A stretch of 64,000 bases of DNA, taken from contig NC_079474.1 of assembly GCF_026230105.1 (NCBI RefSeq), positions 25,128,794 through 25,192,793 on the forward strand, written 5' to 3'. Each line of letters starts with the position of its first letter. Within the stretch, counting starts at the first letter, position 1. Positions 1 through 11,489 of the stretch are shown here, in pieces. The DNA is from Diorhabda sublineata (taxonomy: Eukaryota > Arthropoda > Insecta > Coleoptera > Chrysomelidae). The translations under genes were made by a program, and so were the position numbers. Below the pieces are notes generated by a model that was given only the letters and a program-made list of their open reading frames with translations, was not told the origin of the DNA and made no database searches.

Positions 1-109
1 ATAAATGTTTTTATGGTAGCAAAATCTATTATTTTAAAATCGTCTTATAACACATTCTAATAGCATGGTTTTTTTTGTTCATCTATTTATTTATATTTTT
101 TTGTTGCAG

Positions 110-553
110 ACTGCAAACCATTCCACAGGTTCACGAAAGATTACTTTCAAGAGACTAGATAGAATATTGGTTTAAACTTCAGTACAAAAAATATATTTTT
201 GATGACTAAGATTTTTTAGTTGACGTCGTGTTTACAAAAAGTGAATAACTCTTGGAAGTGTGATAAAATATTTGTGTTATTGATGGTAATATCGAAATTT
301 TTTTATTTGTAATAATACAAAGTGAAATAAACATTTACCGTAGTACTCGAGATCACTTTACGTCAATGCTAAGAAAGCTTTTTTCTCGTCAAGTTCTTAA
401 AAAGGGGAAAAACACGGCTAGGGTTGCGTCACCCGTAAGAAAATCGATAATTGTGCGTAAGTCGGGGTGAGTTGGACATTTTATTAATAGCCGTGTAGGG
501 GAGTTCGGAGCAAACGGAACGAAATCGGGTAACGAGTGTTATCTATTAACGAT
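110..553 (+). other. Candidate 5' UTR of the CELF/Bruno gene
   Basis: A pyrimidine-rich tract ending TTTTTTTGTTGCAG (AG at 108-109) looks like a splice acceptor, so a 5' UTR exon could start at 110 and run into the coding exon. The part from about 340 to 535 has more CpG than the surrounding intron. CRE/ATF-like words (TGACGTCG near 220, TTACGTCA near 357) leave a second possibility: this is a promoter-proximal region and transcription starts inside it. Several short upstream ORFs precede the real start. The sequence alone does not decide between spliced UTR and promoter. Confidence 0.5.
366..470 (+). other. Upstream ORF of 34 codons in the 5' UTR
   Basis: ATG at 366 opens a 34-codon frame closed by TGA at 468-470, 84 bases before the CELF start. 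The predicted peptide is very basic (about 11 Lys/Arg; it begins MLRKLFSRQVLKKGK). Smaller uORFs start at 283 and near 208. If this region is transcribed, such uORFs would be expected to lower translation of the main frame. No homology was recognised and expression is unproven. Confidence 0.4.
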
Positions 554-749
554 ATGTTGATTCCTACTTCTCCTAAAATGTACGCGACAGCGAAAAGTCA
601 AAGTGGGGGAAATAGGGATGTTATAAAACTGTTTGTAGGACAAATACCTCGACATTTAGAGGAAGACGATTTGAGACCTATGTTTGAGGAGTTCGGAAAA
701 ATATATGAATTCACCGTCTTGAAGGATAAGTACACAGGAATGCATAAAG
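554..749 (+). CDS. bru3: CELF/Bruno RNA-binding protein, first coding exon (partial; N-terminus and first half of RRM1)
   Basis: The exon encodes 65 codons plus one base. A short Ser/Gly/Lys-containing leader is followed by the start of RRM1. The RNP2 motif is visible as KLFVGQIP, followed by RHLEEDDL and FEEFGKIYEFTVLKDKYTG. IPRHLEE plus KDKYTG is typical of vertebrate CELF3-6 and Drosophila Bru3, whereas CELF1/2 and Bru1 carry VPR/VPK forms, hence the symbol. Members bind GU-rich RNA and regulate splicing, stability and translation. An in-frame TAA at 530-532 makes ATG 554 the first usable start; a second ATG at 578 has A at -3 and could also be used. The exon ends AAAG|GTTAGT and splits a glycine codon, matching the KG junction in the family. 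RNP1, RRM2 and RRM3 are not seen, so most of the protein must lie on later exons. The family call is strong; the exact paralogue is inferred. Confidence 0.88.
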
Positions 750-755
750 GTTAGT
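750..755 (+). other. Splice donor of the first coding exon
   Basis: AAAG|GTTAGT is a good match to the 5' splice-site consensus and lies exactly where the RRM1 reading frame loses family similarity. The intron phase is 1. The matching acceptor was not found in the window, so the intron is inferred to be longer than 63 kb. Introns of that size are usual for bruno-type genes in insects. Confidence 0.8.
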
Positions 756-1935
756 CTTTTTCTTTTGATATTAATCGTAATATTTTTTTCTTGCATAATT
801 CTTACTTGATAACGATATGGTGTATTTTGAAAATATAAATAAGTCAATCTTTTTATATAAGGGTGGAAATTTATATTAAATTTTCACCAACTTTTAATGG
901 ACTTATTTTTTTAAAAATCGTAAAATATTCAATAATATCGCGTGAATTGATAAACTTAGTGGTCTACAATAATATTCAAAAATTCATGATATTGATGAAA
1001 GGTTCTTTTAGAATCTGGAATAAAAAATTGAATGATAGGTATTTTCTACAATGCTATGTAATTATTAACTGTTTAATGCTAAGAATGATTATAAAATGTA
1101 GAGTCACAAAGCAAAGAAATTAATCACGGAATTCCATAAAAACTAATGTTTGAACAACAGCTAGTGTTTTGTACAATTTCTGCCAAAGCTATAAAAGAAA
1201 TTTTTCAATCTCATGTATCGTTTTTAATCGCATATTTTCGATGTCCTTTGGCTTTTTGTTATCCAATACAATTAAATAATCACAACCATCAAAATGTCTG
1301 GAAACAATACATAACACGAATCATCTGCGAGAATCGAGTTTCGCCATCCATCATGCATCCATTGCACATTTTTTTTTGCCTATGCGCAGGTGTCTAGTGT
1401 TACTGTTCTTAAAGGTGACAGGTAACGACCATCAATGGCGGTTGTTCCTGTAGATCTTTGTCTTTCAGTAAAGGTTACAGAACCGATTAAGCATCCTCGA
1501 CACTTTGGGAAACATTCAGTCAATTTCCAGCATCCTTATGTGTTGAGCCCGCTTCTAGTAGCCCAAAAAGACTCTTCGATAATCAATGTTTTTATCATCA
1601 TCATTGAAATTAACAAACCTCTTTTATTATTTTGTACATCCACTTATTATTTTTAAACAAATAAAAATGAGGAGTTATTAATTCAGACTTCTTATTACAG
1701 ATCTAAGAAATCAAATAAAAAATTATCATAAAGCAACATCAAGTTAAAACTCGTTCGTTGTTTTCTGATCATTTTAATAGATAATTCCAAATATATCCGT
1801 TAAGTACCGAATGCAGGGCGATTAAAAAATGCACTTCAAATAGATTATGATATATATTATTATTCAATCAGAAATATATGCCTAACAAAATTGAAAAGTG
1901 AATGAAATTATTCTACACAACACAAAAAATGATTC

Positions 1936-1937
<2 letters not shown>

Positions 1938-1996
<59 letters not shown>
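1938..1996. repeat. AAT trinucleotide microsatellite
   Basis: About 19 uninterrupted ATA/AAT units, flanked by ordinary AT-rich intron. Confidence 0.97.
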
Positions 1997-1997
<1 letters not shown>

Positions 1998-3303
1998 TCA
2001 ACTGTTTCCAATTTACGCATGCAATATTTTCATTATGTCTGTCATCATGATGGCGTGCCTGATTGAATATGAAGCAAATCTTAGCCCCTACTTACCCAGC
2101 TTCATATCTTCGCTCTGGAAACACAAACTTGTTCAGATTTCCGTGTATTGTACCTTGAGCATAGTCTGGATTCAACCGTACTTTGTACGTCCCCCAAGTC
2201 TTGAGTCGTAGATATAATTGATGTTGAGACTAGGCAATTCTGGCAAATCGTGGTCATTATTTTGATACCATGCTCCTCATCCGCGTCCAAACAATTGTTT
2301 CTCATCTGAAGGTGATATACCTTTTTCCTGTTGTATTTGTAATATTCCTGGAGCTAGTTCTGCCATTGTATCCTGCATGGTTTGAATTCATATATCAGAT
2401 AAAGAACCAAAATATGTCATCCAAAACTTTGAAGCCAATTTTATAGCACATCTCAGGATCCTACAAAGAAGTGACCAAAAACAGGAATCCTTTTTTCCAG
2501 GTATACATTAAAATACTGCGAATTCAAAGAAATTCGTCGATCCCCAGGATACGATATAATCATTGACATGTTCTTTGTATTTTGTTGAATCCACATCTAG
2601 GTTGAAAGTAACATTATCAGTTGAGTCAATAATTTTTACCAATTTTTTTCATTGAGTGAAATTCCAGATAAAAACCCAGTCTTTGTATGTTGTTCTTGCA
2701 AGAATTTTGCTGATAATATATCATTTGAATGATAGTTAGTATTTTTGTACCAATCATTTTAATATTATCCATGTTATGGAGAGAAATTCTATTTTCCTGT
2801 TTACTTGTTTTGCATCGCAGCTTTCTCTATGAGCAATTATATATTGGCCCCACGTAAAGATAAGAATCAATTTTTCTGTTTCTTGGTATTCCTACGGATT
2901 TAGAAAACGATTAGATACAAAAAACTGATACACCTCCAATATGTAAGATCAGAATTTTACTGTTGGATAATTGTGTTTCCAAACCATTTTTCAATAGTCT
3001 CAAGAGGTAGACTCGTTTTGCTTTGATATCATATACACATTCGTCATGGAATAATTTTCTAGATGAATCTACTATGTCCTAGAAATAAATTCTTCTTGTT
3101 TTCTAAATGGTTCAGATTATTGCCTTTAGAGTTAATCGCCATTATTGAATTGTAGAAGAGGAGTAAATGTTTTGGCGAATCATTATTTCTTCAGATATAC
3201 TCACTAACCCTTCGTTCAAGATTTTTACGTAGTCTTTGGTATAGATTTTAAGGGAGTACGAGGTTCGTTTTTATTAGCAACGCTAATTTCTGATGCTGTA
3301 ATA

Positions 3304-3380
3304 AATGTTCGGAAACAATGATCGGGTTAACCTGATCATAATCTAAATGTTCGGAGACTGATTGAGTTAACTGAGTCATT
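3304..3380. repeat. Two tandem units, each centred on a GTTAAC palindrome
   Basis: AAATGTTCGGA occurs twice about 41 bases apart (near 3304 and 3345). Each copy is followed by a dyad: 3318-3339 centred on GGGTTAACCT and 3359-3378 centred on AGTTAACT. The first dyad is symmetric over 22 bases with one mismatched pair. It resembles a small tandem duplication or a paired site for a dimeric DNA-binding protein. Confidence 0.6.
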
Positions 3381-3569
3381 GTTATGAGCCTTTCTACTTT
3401 GGTAGACAGGTGGGTAGATCCTATGAGGCAGCGGTTTATTTCATTTGTCCGTGGTTTTTCGAACATGAAATGTTATATAATTTATAGCCCTAAAGGGCAA
3501 TTACTACTACTATTATGGCTTGGGGTTTTTATACTTATACTATAAATCGTTAATAACTGGTCGATATCA

Positions 3570-3571
<2 letters not shown>

Positions 3572-3619
<48 letters not shown>

Positions 3620-3680
3620 ATTAATATATATTATATAATATATATTATATATTATATAATATATATAATATATATTAATA
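3572..3680. repeat. TA dinucleotide microsatellite and AT-palindromic tract
   Basis: Perfect (TA)n to 3617, then a CAATTAATATATA restart and irregular TATAATATATTA runs. The whole tract can form cruciforms and is likely polymorphic. Confidence 0.95.
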
Positions 3681-5394
3681 TTCTATACCAACCAAATAAA
3701 TTAACAAACACAAAGAAATAAAAATGATTGCGACGTTCGGAAATTGTGTCTAGATCTCGTCCTGCTTTAGGATCCGCAATCAGCTGATAGTTGATCTATC
3801 TGAACCCGGATTATAGTTTCCCAAAAGTTCTGTAGTTATTGTTTTTTTAAGGACGACTTAAAGGTTGATATTGTTCTTTCCTTGTTTTTATGAATTTGCA
3901 ATATTGTACATCATTCCGCAACTCTGTTGTAGACAGAGAGAGAGAGAGAAATGCTTTATTATCAAAAAAATCAAAAGATTCATAAAGCTTGAGCTAACTA
4001 AATTACTACAAAGCATGTTAGGATATTTGAATCTTAACTTTTTACATTTCTTTGAGAAAACATTATAATAAACTAACCAAAAATTATTAACTGGAAAACT
4101 TTTTCGTCGACTTTTTTTTTGTTTTCTAGCCTTAAAGTTTCACTTTTTTTCATCGCATATGTACACGCCTATTTTAGGAAGAAACACGGCAGCTATTATT
4201 TGAAAGGTTTGGAAGAGCTACAGCATCCTGAGATTATGAATTATCTTCTTTCTTTGTTAGTTTAAAAACTTTTTAGGCAACCCTTGTAATACTCGGCCAC
4301 GATATCCATTTTATTATACTCCAGTTTGAAATGGAAATTTTTTTATGATTGTCAATAGGGTTAACTATAAAAATAAAATCGTTCTCGGAGCCGTATTGAC
4401 TCATCCATCATAAAAACCACTCTTAAATCTATATGTTTATTTTATTTTTGACAATCTCAATGCATAAACGTAATTTATAAAAGAAACTAGTTTTTTGGGC
4501 CGCTTTGGAATGATGAATTTTTCCAAAATACTTGAGTGCATTTAATAATAAATACTTGTGGGTTAAAAACCATTGTCAATCTAGTTCCTTAGGCAATGTT
4601 GATTGTTGCAATTTGTTCAAAGTAAATTTATACTTTTGTCGTGCAAGTTTTTTTATGGTATGATTAATTGAACTACCAACCCTTATAAGTGCTTCTTTTG
4701 TGAGTTATAGGTTACTATTCATTGATATAAATCTCGCTATTCATTTAGCTATATATTTCTAATCTGTACACAAGTACAAAAAAATACTTTTTCGCTTTAG
4801 TCCATAAACTACACTTTTAGTCACGTAGTATGTACTGAAACCTAGCTAAAGATAAAACGCCACGAAAGTCACAGAAAGCGGCTCAGTAATCCCCTCGATT
4901 TAACCCTAGAACTAATAAAATGCCCAATGATAAAAGCAACATTTTGGACATCCATTCATAATAGTGGGGTCGCTTAATGAAAAAACATTTTGATTGTCGT
5001 GAATCGGAATATATCTGAATTTTACAACTCTGATAGCTATAAAATTATAAAAGAACTCAGATAAAAAACATGAAATTAAATTGTTTTGAAAATATAACTT
5101 TGATTCATAGGAAATTGAAAAGGAATGAAATAACATACCATGAAATTATAGATAGAGGAAAAGAGAAAAATTTTTCCTGTATAAACCTATAAAAAGGTGA
5201 TATATTGAGGGGCCAATAGAAATAGAAACGATTCTGATCAATTTCTCTGTTCTCACTTATTTGTGATTTGGTAATATATGATAAACATGATGGTGAATAT
5301 AATAGAATACTTCTTCTTCGTTCATTGCCTCATCAGTTGCGAACGATGGCTATTAACAATGTTAATATTATCTTGTTTTCTGCGTTTCTAAACA

Positions 5395-5890
5395 GATCAA
5401 CAGATTACACTTCAAACCACTGACGTAGGATGTGCAACCATGAATGCCGTCTTCATTCTGGTGTCCTCTTACTATCTACTTTGTCTTGGACAGTCAACTG
5501 CAAAAGATGGCATTTGTCATGTCTTAGTATTCTCCAGTTTCCGTTTTTTCACTGTGAAGAAGACTTCCTTATCTTTCCCTAGTCTCTGCATAACTTCCAT
5601 GTTGGTGATGTGCTGCCTCCAGGATCATTGACCGTTAATAGGTAGACGTATTGGAGGATGTTGACTTTAGCCAATAATCATATATTTTATTTTTGATATA
5701 TGATATATTTTTGCATAATATTTTGTTGCTCTTCATTGTTATTTACTATGTTTCTTGTGTCGTCGGCACATCTAATGTTGTTTATTGCTTGTCCGTTGGT
5801 TTTGATGCTATCTGATAGTTCTGCCAATGCTTTTCTACATATTTCTTCTATATAAATGTTGGATGGGAGAGGTGACACAATGCAACCTTT
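5395..5890 (-). pseudogene. Non-LTR retrotransposon fragment, end of reverse transcriptase and C-terminal domain
   Basis: On the minus strand the region reads KGCIVSPLPSNIY, then NNIRCADDTRNIV, which corresponds to the reverse transcriptase palm (family form RGVRQGCVLSPLLFNIY and NNIRYADDT). The catalytic YADD has become CADD. Further downstream EVMQRLGKDKEVFFTVKKR and a HSWLHILR tail match the usual C-terminal block (LGKDxExxxTIKxRK, GRRxxSWLKNLR). Frame changes and a deletion lie between the blocks, so it is not functional. Clade not firmly assignable; possibly RTE-like. Confidence 0.75.
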
Positions 5891-5899
5891 TAAACTGAA

Positions 5900-7890
5900 T
5901 ATTACTAAAAAAGGAAATTTTTGGATCTTTGAATTTCTATATCATTGAATGCATTTCATGAAGAAGTTCATTATGGGAAGTAAGCAGAATTAATTACTTA
6001 GCTGAGTGAAGGAAGTTGGAGTAAGGAGCGTTTACTCACGGATCAACTTCCTAAAGTATCAACAATTTTTCAAAAACTAGTTTTCCAATATGAAAAAATC
6101 ATATCAGACTGTTAATAAATTTTATATTCACGATTGAATATAATAATTGATAAATAAAGGTATAAACTATTGAATTTAGTAAGTCGTCAGTCAACAAATA
6201 AAACGTGGTGTTAACTGTGAGCTTGAGGATAACATTTTCTTCAGTATTGGATTTACTATGGCTTGTGAAAATAAGTTTTTCCGGTGAGAAACATGTACTA
6301 ATATGTTTGAATTTACGTATAAGCTTAAGGATCTATTTTTGCTACATTTAGAAAGATATCTCGCATTTATAACAGTTCATCTAACAGTTTTTACTATAGC
6401 TGGGATTCATACACACCAAATAGTAAAAAATTGAGGTATTCAACAGTTTGATCTGTGAGATGGCCAAACATCTTTTGTCGTACAAAACTTACAAATCGAT
6501 CTAGAATATACCATCGATAATATGGTACCAAAGGATCGTTGAGTTGATTGCTATTTCTATCCCCCAAATATGAAAGGATTTTCACGATAATCAAAGAACA
6601 CAATAATATAAACAAGTATATATCCTTTCACACAAACAGTGCCTCATTGAATTAGTTTGGAACTATTTAAGCTACCCTATACGGAAACAAATTTTTAAGG
6701 ATGTTGGAAAAATTATGAAGAACGTAAGGAAGATCTAGTTCCATATACTTCTAAAATGCCAAATTGATTATTCGATTAGTACTTTACGATCTTATCAACT
6801 ATCTAGCTTCATCCAAATATAAATGTGATATATTATGCAATGGACTCTCTTCCAGTAGAACGTTAACGTTAATAGTCACTATGAACGTCATATTCACATG
6901 TTTTCCTATCCAATGAAGACTATTATTCCAATTGATAATTTTAAGCATTTACCAAATAATTGACTATCCTTCATTGACCCATCGAGTTTATTGCCTTCAT
7001 GGCAGTAGCGCGTGGTAGTAATTTTGAAGAAATTGAAAACAAATCTACTGGAGCTTCTATCCAAAAATCGCATTGGGCATAGTATTGGATACTATTTAAC
7101 TACTTTTTTACTTTCAAATTATTGTTAAATTTTCAAATGATTTGTACATTAAACTTGGGTCAATAAAGAATAATAAAGAAAAATAAGTTTCTGTCTATGT
7201 ATATCGCTAAAATTGAAGATTGAGTATTTATAGGTCTAGAGATTGAGGTGAAAATTTGAGATTCGATTTTTTTTTGTTTCAATTGTAGGAAACATTCTGA
7301 AAAACCATGAATCCAAACAAATGTTGACATCATAAGGGCTTATAACAACATATTGAAAATATATTTTCTGAACTCGCACATAGATCTTGTAACGAGAATA
7401 TGGGTGTTGTCAGAGTCATACACAGAAACTATTTACCCTAATATGATGACAATTATGGACCTATTGAAAAATTATATTAGGAAAAATGAAACTTTACGAT
7501 TCTGGCATACTAATGTTGATTATTAATCCAGTTTATCCTAACTATAGTGTAACGTCTGAAAACAAAACGTAGCTGTTAATAGCGTAGTATTTTCATCAAA
7601 ATATATTCATCAAAATGAATATTATTATTTTTATTTCCGGTATATTGGCTCCTGAGTTCGCCAGACAAAAATAACAGTAATTAGTATATTTGTTTGGGTC
7701 TGGTAAATTTAATAACTAGTATACTATTCTCCCAAACGTATTTATTCCAGTCGTGCTCGAATTGCATTTATAGTTTAAGTATTTCAGAAATACAACTGAA
7801 ATAGGTTATGGAAACTAATCAGAAAAATGGACGGTCCAGATCACTTAATTTTTAGTTTACTTGGACCGTTGTAGTCAAAATAGAAGATTT
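5900..7890 (+). other. Intronic sequence, nothing recognised
   Basis: AT-rich, no coding motif, no clear inverted or tandem repeat. Short ORFs here (for example 6394-6615 minus) show no family features. Confidence 0.5.
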
Positions 7891-7899
7891 AATTAGTAG

Positions 7900-8720
7900 A
7901 CTTCCACCCACAATAAGGTATGAAATAAGGATGTGTTTTATAACCCACACAGTTTAGTATCCAAGGTGAAGCTGTAATGAAAAACTCTCTAGATGAATGG
8001 GAGGATAAAATTATTGTTGGTGATGATCCAATAAGCAACTTATAATATGCTCATGACACCACCATATTAGCTGTAACGGAAGAGAAAATGGCGGTTCTCC
8101 AACAGAATTGGTCAAGAGAGTGAAAAGTTTAGTCTAACAATCAACAGAAAACCAACCAATGATAGTGAATAAGTCTAATGTAGTGGGCAGGACCTATCTG
8201 CTGGGCGATTTCAAAAAGTAAACGTCTTCACGTATCTTAAGTCATTTATTACCAACATGGCTGGATACGAAAATGAAGATAATTGTGAATAAGAGTGAAA
8301 TGCTGAGACCTACTAAAATAGGGAGACAATCAGATGAATCTGATCCAAAATTTGGTCTTCCAAATCTTCTCATACGACTCAGAATGGTGGACACTTGAAG
8401 CTAAGGAGTGTAATTATACTGATTCAATTGGAAAGTATTGCTACAGGAGATTGTTTAGAATTACCCAGATTACGAAGAGAAGTAATAAGTCTAAACTGGA
8501 AAGAGACTGATGAAATATTTTGGACACGTAGCTAGAAGACGAGATTACAATATAGAAAGGTTTGATCAAATCCAGTCACAGAATCATATCTTTACATATA
8601 GTTACACCAGGCTGAAGACCGAAAAATATAGAAGGTAACAATAACAAAGGGTAATGAGACATTCCAAAGAGCTCACGACTGTGGGCAGAAACAGAAAGAT
8701 TTCGAAGAAAAACATCAATT
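7900..8720 (+). pseudogene. Non-LTR retrotransposon fragment, reverse transcriptase end and C-terminus
   Basis: Plus-strand pieces read LQYAHDTTILAVTEEKM (family: LRYADDTTI) and later KRLMKYFGHVARRRDYNIE, close to the C-terminal KLxYFGHVxRxxxYxI block, then RHSKELTTVGR near the end. Many stops and frame shifts separate the blocks. The catalytic YADD reads YAHD. It is probably related to, but not the same copy family as, the fragment at 5.4 kb, which is in opposite orientation. Confidence 0.65.
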
Positions 8721-9504
8721 TTTAATAGAGGAACGTAATACAGTATAATAGTTAATATACTTTCCAGTTATACAGAAAACGACTTATCTCCGTTTAAGTA
8801 TTGCAATTAACAGTTATATATTTATTAATTTAATTCATTATCAAATTTCAAAACTCTTCAAATCATCCAACGAATAATAGCAAATTTTACGATCAAAAAG
8901 TTTCAATCTAATGCATTATTTATAAACTCGTGAACATTTACTACCCAAAGCTGAACAGTTTTATACTGAATTCTCTTCTAAATATGTCAAAAACTAGATA
9001 TACCAAAGCTTCCTCTAATGTTTTCCACCCCACACCACTTGAAAATATTAGAATATGCAATATCAAGCTGCTGACCCGATTTTCTCGGCTTTCTTCAATC
9101 TCTTCAATATCTACAAAAGTACACGGCTCATCATTCCTATTCCCCAATATGCTAGATGAATATTAAACGCCAGCAAGAACTTTTAATAGAAAGCGTGAAT
9201 CGCACAAAAAACTTGATGATCTTTTTGTTGGAGATAATTATTACTTCTAACACTTATAAATAGCTATTTCCGTCCGTTAAGAATTAAAAGTGTTTTCATG
9301 ATATTTATAGTATTGGTATATGATTGAGACATATTAAAGAACTTTCATACTGCTCTAAAGGTTATTTTCAACACCGAACCATACTATTGAACTACACTTT
9401 GTTATATTGAAAGATAAAATTAAAACATTGAGATATGACATATGGTGAACGTGTTATGTTATCTGAGTTGTTTCCAGATACTTGAAACATTCATTTTGGT
9501 CAAG

Positions 9505-9851
9505 AAATGGAATTAAATTCGGCCACTTTTGGTGATGATGCAACCGTGCTTCGCTGGTTGTCCAAAAGTGGTTATTGTGCAAGGAAAAATTAATGTTGAG
9601 CAAGATATTCAATCGCGGTGGTGCTTCAAAAGACGTGTTGGAAAAAATCAGGGAAACCAATCACAGATGACGAATCATTCTCAATCACGACAATGCGAGA
9701 TCTCACACATCAGTTCAAACAAAAACGTTTAGAACAGCCAATTTATGGATCCTTTGCTGAAAAGGGAAATATTTTGAGAAACAATAAAACCATATCCAGT
9801 TGAAAATATTTGTTTTTATTTGTCTATCTCAAAACCCAAATAGCACCCTTT
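9505..9851 (+). mobile_element. Mariner relic (copy A), internally deleted
   Basis: Translated pieces include FGDDATVLRWLSKS (N-terminal region), then GGASKDVLEKIRETNHR and IILNHDNARSHTSVQTKTF. The latter contains the second catalytic aspartate block of mariner (HHDNASSHTS). The right end TATCTCAAAACCCAAATAGC matches the family terminal repeat as its reverse complement. A large part of the transposase is missing between the blocks. Same subfamily as the copies at 27.8, 31.2 and 42.2 kb. Confidence 0.8.
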
Positions 9852-10895
9852 TAATAATATACAGTTTTAATAGTCACTCTGATTTAACTGAAGTTTAATT
9901 GTTTCAGTAAATGTTTGTCGTCCTTATACGGTTTATTTTTCAAAATATTTCATCCTATATATCAGCTACAAAACCGTTTATCATAATCTGTTCATGATAT
10001 GTATCTAAATATTCTAAATTTATAAAAAATATCGGATCAAAATTTTAATCTCTTCTATAAAGTGCTTGCAATGGAATTATCTACGAATAGCTTTTGCGTT
10101 GTCGTCAAAACTTTTAATGGAGTTTTGTTAGACTTAATGTACCGTTTATATAAAGCACTCACAAAAGTTTAAACTTTCTCAATAGCCCCATTTTATGGAT
10201 ACAATTTCTGACGGTATGTCAATACATTGAAATCTAGTTGTGAATATTTTGATTGTAATGTTAATAGTACTCAGTGGAATAATGATAGAAACAAATAAAT
10301 TGAATTCAATAAAACTGAAAAATCTTCATGATAACTGACGCCAAGTACTACTATAGTAAAATAAAAAGGGCAGATTATGCATTTCTTTTATGTTTTTGGG
10401 AGATAGGCATTCCCAAATTTCCGGTAGCACTCATTGTTAAAATAGGGAAGTCTAATCTTTTTCCATCAACTTCGCAAACTTGAGGAATAAAAGAAAAACT
10501 TCACCGATAATTATTTTTAAGGATCATAATCGGTTTTTTCAAAAATTCTTCTTTCTCCAGAAAAATCCGTGATAAAAATGAGGATAAATCTCATTCAAAT
10601 GGGTAGAACTAATTATATTTCGACACTTTCTTTAGAATCTATATCAGAAAATTGAATATTGACTCACTCGAATTCTTCCTAATAATCCATTTCAGGACTT
10701 TATGAATTCGATGCTATCTAATTCCAATTTGCTACACTGAAATCTGTCCATTATAATGTTAGAATCAATAATTGATTTTTGTCTATTGTTCAGAGTTACC
10801 GTAAGCTCACAAAATATTAAATGGTGTGCTTTTAAAAACAACTTCAACTATGAGCACTCTTGCTAACACACTTTCATCTACATAAATAGCAATTT

Positions 10896-11480
10896 GGGGG
10901 CATTCATTAATTACGTGAGCTCAGAATTGGGGGAGGGGGTCAATGGAATTTCAATAAATCTCATTTAAACCGAAGGGAGGGTAATCGAAAATCTCCCGTC
11001 AACTTCAACAAATGAAAAATATTACAGATATAAAATTATTTTGCTAGCTAAAATGAATCTCATAGCTATCAAAATCATTCAGTTGGACAGTAATATAGAG
11101 AATGATTCAACGATGAACCAGGATTCAACCAATGCGTGCGTAGTCATGGGTCTTGCCAAAGAGCTGCTGTGCGTTGTGAATGAAAGTTTGGACTGAGTAG
11201 ACTAAGAAAACGTAAACATTGCTCGTGACTATCATCCAGTACCACCACAAATCCCAGATGATATGTGACCAATTATTTCAAAAAATACACGAGTCTCCAT
11301 GGATTGAGTAAACATTGTTAGAAATGTTTACCTGACCGGTTCATGATTTTTTGAAATAATAAAAGTTTGAAATATTTTTAGCATCATACTAGGGTCGAGG
11401 TAAATCTCTGTGAATCTCACCTAAAAGGGGAGGACTCTAATCTGATCGAAAAATGGCACATGTAATTAATGGATGCCCCC
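10896..11480. mobile_element. Non-coding terminal-inverted-repeat element (MITE-like), 585 bp
   Basis: The left end GGGGGCATTCATTAATTACG and the reverse complement of the right end GGGGGCATCCATTAATTACA match at 18 of 20 positions. Further in, G-rich strings and 'AAATCTCATTTA'-like words recur in inverted order on the two sides. No ORF. The ends resemble a class of common arthropod elements whose superfamily I cannot name; the flanks show at most a TTT duplication. Confidence 0.8.
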
Positions 11481-11489
11481 TTTATGCTA

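Larger units (their letters stand above)
756..5390 (+). other. Intronic sequence, no gene recognised
   Basis: AT-rich DNA with short ORFs that show no recognisable motifs. It contains an AAT microsatellite, a TA microsatellite with adjoining AT-palindromic DNA, a short GA run near 3937-3950, and two tandem GTTAAC-centred palindromes at 3304-3380. The minus strand from about 3480 down to 2080 gives short coding-looking pieces in shifting frames that I could not assign. Confidence 0.6.

Noticed and set aside
536..553. A start for the CELF frame at GTG 536
   Set aside because: GTG is not a normal start in eukaryotic nuclear genes; the first in-frame ATG after the stop at 530-532 is 554.
1938..1996. 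CRISPR-like or satellite array
   Set aside because: It is a simple AAT microsatellite; there are no spacers.
2080..3480. Minus-strand coding-looking pieces
   Set aside because: Short frames in changing phases with no block I could match to a known family; kept only as a note in the intron entry.
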